21,429 bases of DNA from JAABSP01 sp011390135 (GTDB taxonomy: Bacteria > Desulfobacterota > Desulfobacteria > Desulfobacterales > JAABSP01): NCBI GenBank assembly GCA_011390135.1, contig JAABSZ010000049.1, positions 1 to 21,429 on the forward strand, written 5' to 3'. The translations under genes and the position numbers were made by a program. Below the pieces are notes generated by a model. It did not search any database. It had not been told where the DNA came from and saw only the letters and a program-made list of their open reading frames with translations. Shown piece by piece: positions 15,181 to 20,461 of this stretch (within the stretch, counting starts at the first letter, position 1; each line of letters starts with the position of its first letter).

Positions 15181-15735
15181 ATGCAGCGACGCTATCTGAA
15201 ACCCCTGATCTTCATCGTTCTCGGCCTTCTGGTCGCCTTTCCCCTCTTCAGCCTCACCTATTACACAATGGTCCGCACCTCCACCCCCCAATTCTGCGCC
15301 TCCTGCCACGAGATCGAGTTCGCGTACAACACCTGGAAGACCTCCTCCCACACCAACAACAGCCACGGGTTCGTTGCCGACTGCATGGACTGCCATCTGC
15401 CCGCGCCCCACGATACCTTCAACTTCTTCTATGCCAAGACCATGCACGGCATCAAGGATGTCATCGCGCACTTCACCATGGAAGAGTACGATCGGGAGAA
15501 GAACCGGAAAAAGGCCTATGCCTCGATCAAGAACGACCAGTGCCAGAAGTGCCACCTGAACATCCTCTACATGCCCTACAAGCGGGGGGCAATGCTCGCG
15601 CACCGCTCCGTGGTCTATGCCCGGCCCGGCTATGAGAAGAAGTGCGTGGACTGCCACCGGAACCTGGTCCATGTTCCCCGGGAGCAGTACGATTATATCC
15701 AGTCCAAAGAGCCGTATCGAGGCCTGGGAATATAA
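15181..15735 (+). CDS. NapC/NrfH-family tetraheme cytochrome c, membrane quinol dehydrogenase
   Basis: A 184-residue membrane-anchored cytochrome that oxidises menaquinol and feeds electrons to a periplasmic cytochrome. The ATG at 15181 has AGGAGG at 15169-15174; an upstream in-frame GTG (15109) lacks such support. One N-terminal membrane helix (about 7-29) is followed by four CxxCH motifs: CASCH (39), CMDCH (68), CQKCH (121) and CVDCH (155). Length, anchor and heme number match NrfH and the HaoC partners of reductive HAO. Its neighbour is an octaheme HAO-like protein, so HaoC is the nearer functional analogue. Its last 17 codons are repeated downstream in diverged form. Confidence 0.92.
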   Translation: MQRRYLKPLIFIVLGLLVAFPLFSLTYYTMVRTSTPQFCASCHEIEFAYNTWKTSSHTNNSHGFVADCMDCHLPAPHDTFNFFYAKTMHGIKDVIAHFTMEEYDREKNRKKAYASIKNDQCQKCHLNILYMPYKRGAMLAHRSVVYARPGYEKKCVDCHRNLVHVPREQYDYIQSKEPYRGLGI

Positions 15736-15833
15736 CCGGCAACGCGAAAAAACCCGTAAGCAGTACGACTACATCCACTCCAAAGAGCCCTATCGGGGCT
15801 TGGCAATATAACCGGCAACGCGAAAAAAAAGGA
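15682..15833 (+). repeat. Diverged 76-bp tandem direct repeat at the end of the NrfH-type gene
   Basis: Bases 15682-15757 and 15758-15833 are two copies with period 76. Over the 71 comparable bases there are about eight differences, five of them synonymous in the reading frame of the first copy. The second half of each copy, including the stop and the 21 nt after it up to the A-run, is identical. The Shine-Dalgarno of the HAO-like gene begins at the end of copy 2. Confidence 0.9.
15758..15811 (+). pseudogene. Relic of a second NrfH-type C-terminus
   Basis: Copy 2 of the tandem repeat encodes KQYDYIHSKEPYRGLAI and a stop, against EQYDYIQSKEPYRGLGI and a stop at the true end of the NrfH-type gene. 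It has no start codon or Shine-Dalgarno, and a TAA at 15757-15759 closes the readthrough frame of the upstream gene. The predominance of synonymous differences suggests it was once part of a translated paralogue. Confidence 0.65.
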
Positions 15834-15841
15834 GGCCTGTG

Positions 15842-17248
15842 ATGAAACGGATCTGGAAGGCCGCATGCGCGGTTTCATGCACCATTCTGCTGTTGGTCTG
15901 CACCAATGCACTGAGTCAGTCACAAGGGCAGAACATGCCCAAGGACAAAGAGTTCCGGATCGAACGGAGCATGCCCCGGGAGGCGTCCATCTGCATCGAA
16001 TGCCACAAGGCCGAACATCCCGGCATCTTTGCGGACTGGGCCGCCAGCCGCCATGCAAACGCCAACATCACCTGCTATGACTGCCACAAGGCCGACGAGA
16101 CGGACCCGGATGTGGACAAGGAGCATTTCAAGTATTATGACGAGTACACCCGGAAATACGGGGACAAGGATTTCTACAAGGTTCCCATCTCCGGCGTCGT
16201 GACCCCCAAAGACTGCTCCCGGTGCCATCCGGACGAGGCCAAACAGTACAGCGTCAGCAAGCACGCCAACACCATGGAGATCATCTGGAAGATCGACCCG
16301 TGGCTCAATGACGGCATGAACAGCGATTTGGAGCGGGCCTCGGGCTGCTACTACTGCCACGGCACGGTGCTGAAGATGAAGGACGGCCAGCTCGACCCGG
16401 ACACATGGCCCAACGTCGGCGTGGGGCGGATCAACCTCGACGGCAGCAAGGGGAGCTGCACGAGCTGCCACACCCGCCACCGCTTCTCCCTGATGGAGGC
16501 TCGAAAGCCCGAAGCCTGCGGCCAGTGCCATCTTGGCCCGGACCATCCCCAGATCGAGATCTATATGGAGTCGAAGCACGGCGACATCTACACCGCGTTC
16601 GGTGACGAGTACAACTGGACTGCAGCCCCAGGAACCTGGAGCGCGGGAGTCGACTTTCGGGGCCCCACCTGTGCCTCCTGTCACATGTCCGGAACCGGGA
16701 AAGTCCTCACCTCCCACGACGTGACCGAGCGCCTCGCCTGGGAGCTTCAGGCCCCGCTGACGGTCCGGCCCCAGGATTTCAAGCCATTCCCGGCAAAGAC
16801 CAACTGGGAGAACGAGCGGGCCAAGATGAAGGAGGTCTGCAAACAGTGCCACGGAAAGACCTGGGTGGACGGCCATTTCGACAAACAGGATCGGGTGATC
16901 GAGGAGTACAACGAGGTCTATTTCAAACCGGCCAAGCAGATGCTCGACGACCTCTACAACAAGAATCTGCTGGACAAGACCAGATTCTTTGACGAGCACC
17001 TGGAGGTGGAGTTCTACGAGCTGTGGCATCATGAGGGCCGTAGGGCCCGGATGGGCTCTGCCATGATGGCCCCGGACTATGCCTGGTGGCACGGCTTCTA
17101 CGAGTGCAAGAACCGTTACAACAAGTATATGGAAGAGGCCCGGAAGCTTATCGAGCACAACGAGAAGGCTTACAAGTATCCGGACTTCCCCAATGCCACC
17201 GGGGACACCACCAGGCCGGAGGTCATCTTCGGGAAAACCCCGGAATAA
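15842..17248 (+). CDS. Octaheme cytochrome c of the hydroxylamine oxidoreductase (HAO) family
   Basis: A 468-residue exported multiheme protein. AGGAGG at 15830-15835 favours the ATG at 15842 over the GTG three bases earlier. A signal peptide occupies about 1-26. Eight CxxCH motifs lie at residues 51, 78, 125, 169, 206, 226, 277 and 333, matching HAO; the fourth would be the catalytic heme by family order. GPDHPQIEIYMESKHG (232-247) carries the Asp-His pair that resembles the HAO active site, and WHHEGRRARMGSAMMAPDY (395-413) is the family's C-terminal signature. Pairing with a NapC/NrfH-type protein and the lack of ammonia-oxidation partners fits reductive HAO (nitrite, NO or hydroxylamine reduction). 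I cannot assign from sequence alone whether the Tyr that cross-links heme P460 is present. Confidence 0.9.
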   Translation: MKRIWKAACAVSCTILLLVCTNALSQSQGQNMPKDKEFRIERSMPREASICIECHKAEHPGIFADWAASRHANANITCYDCHKADETDPDVDKEHFKYYDEYTRKYGDKDFYKVPISGVVTPKDCSRCHPDEAKQYSVSKHANTMEIIWKIDPWLNDGMNSDLERASGCYYCHGTVLKMKDGQLDPDTWPNVGVGRINLDGSKGSCTSCHTRHRFSLMEARKPEACGQCHLGPDHPQIEIYMESKHGDIYTAFGDEYNWTAAPGTWSAGVDFRGPTCASCHMSGTGKVLTSHDVTERLAWELQAPLTVRPQDFKPFPAKTNWENERAKMKEVCKQCHGKTWVDGHFDKQDRVIEEYNEVYFKPAKQMLDDLYNKNLLDKTRFFDEHLEVEFYELWHHEGRRARMGSAMMAPDYAWWHGFYECKNRYNKYMEEARKLIEHNEKAYKYPDFPNATGDTTRPEVIFGKTPE

Positions 17249-17275
17249 GAGCTGAATAAGAGAGGAATAAGAGAG
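17243..17275 (+). repeat. Three 11-bp direct repeats covering the HAO-like stop codon
   Basis: GAATAAGAGCT (17243), GAATAAGAGAG (17254) and GAATAAGAGAG (17265) are head-to-tail copies. The first contains the TAA stop of the octaheme gene. Because the period is 11, the three TAA triplets fall in all three forward frames. The purine-rich character continues to the Shine-Dalgarno of the next gene, near 17301. Confidence 0.9.
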
Positions 17276-17313
17276 GAACAGGAAAAGAACAGAAACAGGA
17301 TAGGAAAGAACCG

Positions 17314-18339
17314 ATGCCGATCCCCGGAAATCTGCTCACCACGGCCATGGCCGTCATGCCCCACAAGGATGCGGAGAGGGCTCTGGATGCCGCGCTTTCG
17401 CTGAACATCCCCTTCTGGCCCCAACTCCCGCTGCTGAGCTATTATGAGGACATGTACGTCCAGGCGGCCGAGCACTTTCCGGGGATCATCTTAGACATGG
17501 AGAACCGGAACCTGCGCTTCTCCACCGACAAGTTCGCGCTGGAGCTGGAAGAGGCCATGAACCGGATGGCCGAGCCCGAGTATCTCGACATCAGCCCGGA
17601 ATATTCCGAGGTTTACCACCGTTTTTTAGGGATGGATCTGAAGGACAGACCCGCGATCCGGGGACAGTTGGAGGGGCCTGTCAGCTTCGGCTTCAATGTG
17701 CTGGACGAGGAGGAGCGGCCCATCCTCTTCAACGACACGGTGCGGCCCTTTATGCTGGAGTTCATGGCGGGCCGGATCAACATCCAGCTCCAGAAGCTCA
17801 AGAGGATGAACGAAAACGCGTTCATGTTCATTGACGAGCCGGGGCTGCAGTATGTCTTCAGCGCGATGTCCGGCTACAACGACATGACGGCAAAGGCCGA
17901 TCTCGATACCTTCCTCTCCCTCATCGACCGGCCCCGGGGGATTCACCTCTGCGGAAATCCGGACTGGAGCTTTCTGCTGGGGCTGGATCTGGATATCCTC
18001 TCTCTGGACGTCTTCTCCAACGGCGAGATCTTTGTCTCCAACCACGGCGCGATCAGAGCCTTTCTGGAAAAGGGCGCGGTACTCGTCTGGGGCATCGTTC
18101 CCACCAATGCCGAGCCCTTTGGCCTGAGCGATGTCGATTCTTTGGAAAGAGGGCTGGTCAACCTCTGGGCCGATCTTGAAAAAAGGGGAGTTCCGATGGA
18201 TCTTCTTCTCTCCCAGAGTCTCCTCTCTCCGGCCACCTGCTGCCTCGTCAACAAGGACGGGGAGAAGACCGTGGAGGCGTCCTTTAAAAGATTGAGAAAG
18301 CTTTCGGGCCGCCTCAGATCCCGCTACGGAATCGAGTAA
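17314..18339 (+). CDS. MetE/UROD-like zinc TIM-barrel protein, probable methyltransferase
   Basis: A 341-residue soluble protein with features of the C-terminal barrel of cobalamin-independent methionine synthase. These are FIDEP (172-176, compare the IDEP strand of MetE), HLCGNPDW (211-218) with a His-x-Cys pair, and SPATCCLVN (305-313) supplying a further Cys. Together they suggest an intact His-Cys-Cys zinc site for thiol or corrinoid activation. The N-terminal substrate domain of full MetE (about 750 residues) is absent. The opening GNLLTTAMAVMPHKDAERAL fits UROD/MetE-like proteins of anaerobes. It lies 65 nt after the octaheme gene and abuts the regulator gene with no gap (TAA then ATG). 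The substrate is unknown; a link to heme or nitrogen-oxide metabolism is only contextual. Confidence 0.8.
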   Translation: MPIPGNLLTTAMAVMPHKDAERALDAALSLNIPFWPQLPLLSYYEDMYVQAAEHFPGIILDMENRNLRFSTDKFALELEEAMNRMAEPEYLDISPEYSEVYHRFLGMDLKDRPAIRGQLEGPVSFGFNVLDEEERPILFNDTVRPFMLEFMAGRINIQLQKLKRMNENAFMFIDEPGLQYVFSAMSGYNDMTAKADLDTFLSLIDRPRGIHLCGNPDWSFLLGLDLDILSLDVFSNGEIFVSNHGAIRAFLEKGAVLVWGIVPTNAEPFGLSDVDSLERGLVNLWADLEKRGVPMDLLLSQSLLSPATCCLVNKDGEKTVEASFKRLRKLSGRLRSRYGIE

Positions 18340-19059
18340 ATGAAAGCATCGGCCGTTGACATCCTTTCCGGAACACCGCTTTTCGGAGGTCTTCCGCAGG
18401 ATCAACTGGAAAAGATCGGGGCGATTGCGGTGGGCCGGGATTATGTAAAGCGGGAGATGGTCTTCTTTGAAGGGGAAGAGGCCAGGGGCTTTTATGTGGT
18501 CGCCTCGGGAAGAGTGAAGATATTCAAGGTATCGGCCGAAGGACGGGAGCAGATCCTGCACATCTTCGGCCCCGGCGAGCCCTTTGGCGAAGTTCCCGTC
18601 TTCATCGGAAAGTCCTATCCGGCAGGGGCCCAGACCTTGGTCAAAAGCAGGCTTCTATTTCTGCCCCGCGCCGCGTTCGTGCAACTCATCGAAAAGAACC
18701 CGCCACTTGCCCTCAACATGCTCGGGGTCCTCTCAATGCGCCTGCGCCAGTTTACGGTTCAGATCGAAAACCTGACGTTGAAGGAGGTTCCGGGGAGGCT
18801 TGCGGCCTATCTGCTCTACCTGGACCAAAGTGCCGAAGAGACGAGGGAAAAAAAGGATGAGGTGCGGCTCAACATCTCCAAGCGGGAGCTGGCCAACCTT
18901 TTAGGAACCGTTCCGGAGACCCTCTCCCGGATCTTCGGGAAGATGTCCGGGGAAGGGCTTATCCAAGTCGATGGGCCCCAGATCCGGCTGCTGGACCGGC
19001 TGGGGCTTACGGATCTTGCGGAACAGGGGAAGTTGCTGACGGATTCGGCCGTCTCCTGA
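18340..19059 (+). CDS. Crp/Fnr-family transcriptional regulator
   Basis: A 239-residue regulator. The cyclic-nucleotide-binding-like beta-barrel spans about 10-125 (GRVKIFKVSAEGREQILHIF and GEPFGEVPVF). A dimer helix (about 128-155) is followed by a winged helix with recognition helix around GTVPETLSRIFGKM (190-203). No N-terminal Cys cluster of the Fnr iron-sulfur type is seen, so oxygen sensing through such a cluster is unlikely. Heme- or NO-linked sensing as in HcpR/DNR-type proteins is possible by context. It starts directly on the base after the stop of the MetE-like gene and is probably co-transcribed with the cytochrome operon it may control. Confidence 0.9.
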   Translation: MKASAVDILSGTPLFGGLPQDQLEKIGAIAVGRDYVKREMVFFEGEEARGFYVVASGRVKIFKVSAEGREQILHIFGPGEPFGEVPVFIGKSYPAGAQTLVKSRLLFLPRAAFVQLIEKNPPLALNMLGVLSMRLRQFTVQIENLTLKEVPGRLAAYLLYLDQSAEETREKKDEVRLNISKRELANLLGTVPETLSRIFGKMSGEGLIQVDGPQIRLLDRLGLTDLAEQGKLLTDSAVS

Positions 19060-19083
19060 AATTACGGCTTTGAATCAGGAGGC
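19051..19083. terminator. Inverted repeat joining two convergent stop codons
   Basis: Bases 19051-19059 (GTCTCCTGA) pair with 19075-19083 (TCAGGAGGC) in a 9-bp stem with one G-T pair and a 15-nt loop. The left arm ends in the TGA of the Crp/Fnr gene, and the right arm begins with the complement of the TGA of the minus-strand gene. It could end or protect both convergent transcripts. There is no T-run on either side, so it is not a standard intrinsic terminator. Confidence 0.4.
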
Positions 19084-19332
19084 TTCTGCCACCTGCCGCA
19101 CCGGCATCATTAGCATATGATAACCATAGTCCAGGTGGATATCGGCAACCTTTTCGGACGCAAATTCCCGCATTTCAATCCGCCGATCATCATCTTCAGG
19201 AGCAGTAACTTCAATCCAAAGAGTAGCAGGATTCTCAGGGCTTTCTCCCACCCGGATCAGTTCCACCTCCGGATATATCTCCCGGATCTGATCCATCAAC
19301 CTTCCAATCAATTCTTCCTGTTTAAAGTTCAT
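19075..19332 (-). CDS. Small protein paired with HEPN gene, possibly a degenerate MNT
   Basis: An 85-residue protein I do not recognise with confidence. Its start overlaps the end of the HEPN gene by 11 bp, and AAAGGAAAT upstream serves as a Shine-Dalgarno. The predicted order is helix (5-19), strand (22-28), strand (36-44), helix (52-66), strand (70-77). The part LWIEVTAPEDDDRR...DYGYHMLMMPV resembles the second half of minimal nucleotidyltransferases (MNT). The catalytic GSxxxG...DxD is missing: GE at 29-30 and no Asp pair near 37-41. Given the gene order, a HEPN-partner or antitoxin-like role is a fair guess. Confidence 0.75.
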   Translation of the reverse strand: MNFKQEELIGRLMDQIREIYPEVELIRVGESPENPATLWIEVTAPEDDDRRIEMREFASEKVADIHLDYGYHMLMMPVRQVAEAS

Positions 19333-19750
19333 AATCTATTTCCTTTGATATCAACAGAATAAATTCCTTTGCTTTTGCAAGCTGCCGGGCCGTCTCTTTT
19401 TTGCTTACGCTGTCGTTCCGGTAATCGGCAATGTTACGAATCGCCTGAATGTCTGGTAGATAAGACCGTATTTTTCCGGGGAAGAGTTTATCTCTTCTGA
19501 TCAGCCTTCCGTTAAACTGTGCCTGCACCCATTCATGATCCAGCCGATCCTTCCGCTTTATTCCCTTATGAGCCAATGCAGCCACTGCCGCCTGAAACGC
19601 GGCGTAATAGGCCCTGTTTGCAGAGGCATCAAAGAGATCATTATCATAACAGAGTTGAGCAGCAGAGAGATTGGCCCGGGCTTTGTCAAAAAATTCCTTT
19701 ATCATAAGCTTCCACGATTCCGTTTTCGGTAAAACCGGGATGGAGGGCAT
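19322..19750 (-). CDS. HEPN-domain protein
   Basis: A 142-residue helical protein. The HEPN-type core is FFDKARANLSAAQLCYDND (20-38), NRAYYAAFQAAVAALAHKG (45-63) and IRNIADYRNDSVSKKE (104-119). These match the HEPN families usually encoded next to an MNT partner. The RNase signature R-x4-6-H is not evident: Arg105 is followed by Tyr110 (RNIADY). The ATG at 19750 has GGAGGGG just upstream; ATG at residue 16 is an alternative start. It lies 34 nt downstream of the rubrerythrin gene and overlaps its small partner by 11 bp, an arrangement typical of toxin-antitoxin-like pairs. Toxicity cannot be told from sequence. Confidence 0.85.
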   Translation of the reverse strand: MPSIPVLPKTESWKLMIKEFFDKARANLSAAQLCYDNDLFDASANRAYYAAFQAAVAALAHKGIKRKDRLDHEWVQAQFNGRLIRRDKLFPGKIRSYLPDIQAIRNIADYRNDSVSKKETARQLAKAKEFILLISKEIDYEL

Positions 19751-19784
19751 TACCCCTCCCCCGGCTAAAGTGAGAATTCCGCAT

Positions 19785-20261
19785 CTACCGCTTCAACGCC
19801 ACCAGCTTCCGGGTCAGAGTGGTGATATGGCTCATCTCCTCTTTGATGATCCCGTCGATCCGCTCTTTACCCAATGACTCGGCCACCACATCCTTCATCC
19901 CCAGATAGAAGACGATCGAGTCCTTTTCGGCTGTGATCGCGGCCTTCAGGATATCCCGCATCGAGGAGGTGTCGATCTCCTTTTCGAAAAAGACACGGTG
20001 ATCGGCCAGAGCCTTTAAATACTGCATCGCGTCCCCCTGGGGGTCAAAGACGTTCTGCTCCTTCTCCTTGGGCGTCAGATCGGACTGCATCTTTGCAAAC
20101 CGCTTCTCGTGGTCATCCTCCATCTCCGCAAGCTCTAAAAGCATCTTCTCCTCTTCGGCATTTCCGATGCCTCCGGCCGCATCCCGGTAGAACTTGGAGC
20201 CGTTCCGCTCGATCTGCTTTGCCATCTCAAAGATCTCATCCGCGTTGAATTCATAAGCCAT
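19785..20261 (-). CDS. Rubrerythrin-type ferritin-like diiron protein
   Basis: A 158-residue four-helix protein of the rubrerythrin/erythrin group, lacking the C-terminal rubredoxin domain (no CxxC pairs). Diiron ligands are visible: Glu18 (KQIERNGSKFY), Glu48 and His51 (EMEDDHEKRF), Glu112 (TAEKDSIVFY), and Glu142 and His145 (EEMSHITTL). Such proteins reduce peroxide or handle iron in anaerobes, usually with a separate electron donor. GGACGGA upstream of the ATG at 20261 is the ribosome site. It is the first gene of the minus-strand group. Confidence 0.9.
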   Translation of the reverse strand: MAYEFNADEIFEMAKQIERNGSKFYRDAAGGIGNAEEEKMLLELAEMEDDHEKRFAKMQSDLTPKEKEQNVFDPQGDAMQYLKALADHRVFFEKEIDTSSMRDILKAAITAEKDSIVFYLGMKDVVAESLGKERIDGIIKEEMSHITTLTRKLVALKR

Positions 20262-20333
20262 CTCTATTCCGTCCTTTCTTTTGCATTTATTACAGGCTAT
20301 ATTATTTTACCATTATTTTGCATACTTTACCGG

Positions 20334-20362
20334 ATTATAACCCTTCACGGAAAGATTGTAAA
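20334..20362 (-). promoter_or_regulatory. Strong sigma70-like promoter for the rubrerythrin group
   Basis: Read on the minus strand, TTTACA (20362-20357), 17 nt and a perfect TATAAT (20339-20334) form a near-consensus promoter. Transcription would start near 20327, giving a leader of about 65 nt before the rubrerythrin ATG. It lies in the 200-bp divergent gap shared with the plus-strand gene at 20462. Confidence 0.65.
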
Positions 20363-20441
20363 ACAAAAAAATGTCACAGATTTCCTTGATCTCCTCCCCG
20401 GAATGGAGTACCCCTTTAGGATCGGATTCGAAAACAGTTGA

Positions 20442-20455
20442 CCTGTGTACAGGAG
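20442..20455 (+). promoter_or_regulatory. Palindrome overlapping the Shine-Dalgarno of a TTG-started gene
   Basis: CCTGTGTACAGG (20442-20453) has 5-bp arms. Its right arm supplies the first bases of the AGGAG (20451-20455) that sits 6 nt before the TTG at 20462. As RNA, CCTG-TGTA-CAGG could partly mask the ribosome site; as DNA it could be an operator. It is not a LexA box (spacing too short). Confidence 0.35.
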
Positions 20456-20461
20456 ATTTCC

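Noticed and set aside
15736..15833. CRISPR-like or attachment-site direct repeat after the NrfH-type gene
   Set aside because: There are only two copies, they are contiguous without spacers and encode the gene's own tail; no integrase or cas gene is near.
15920..17158. A 412-codon minus-strand open frame across the octaheme gene
   Set aside because: It is antisense to a gene with eight CxxCH motifs and is rich in Val/Leu/His from complementary codons; no domain was seen.
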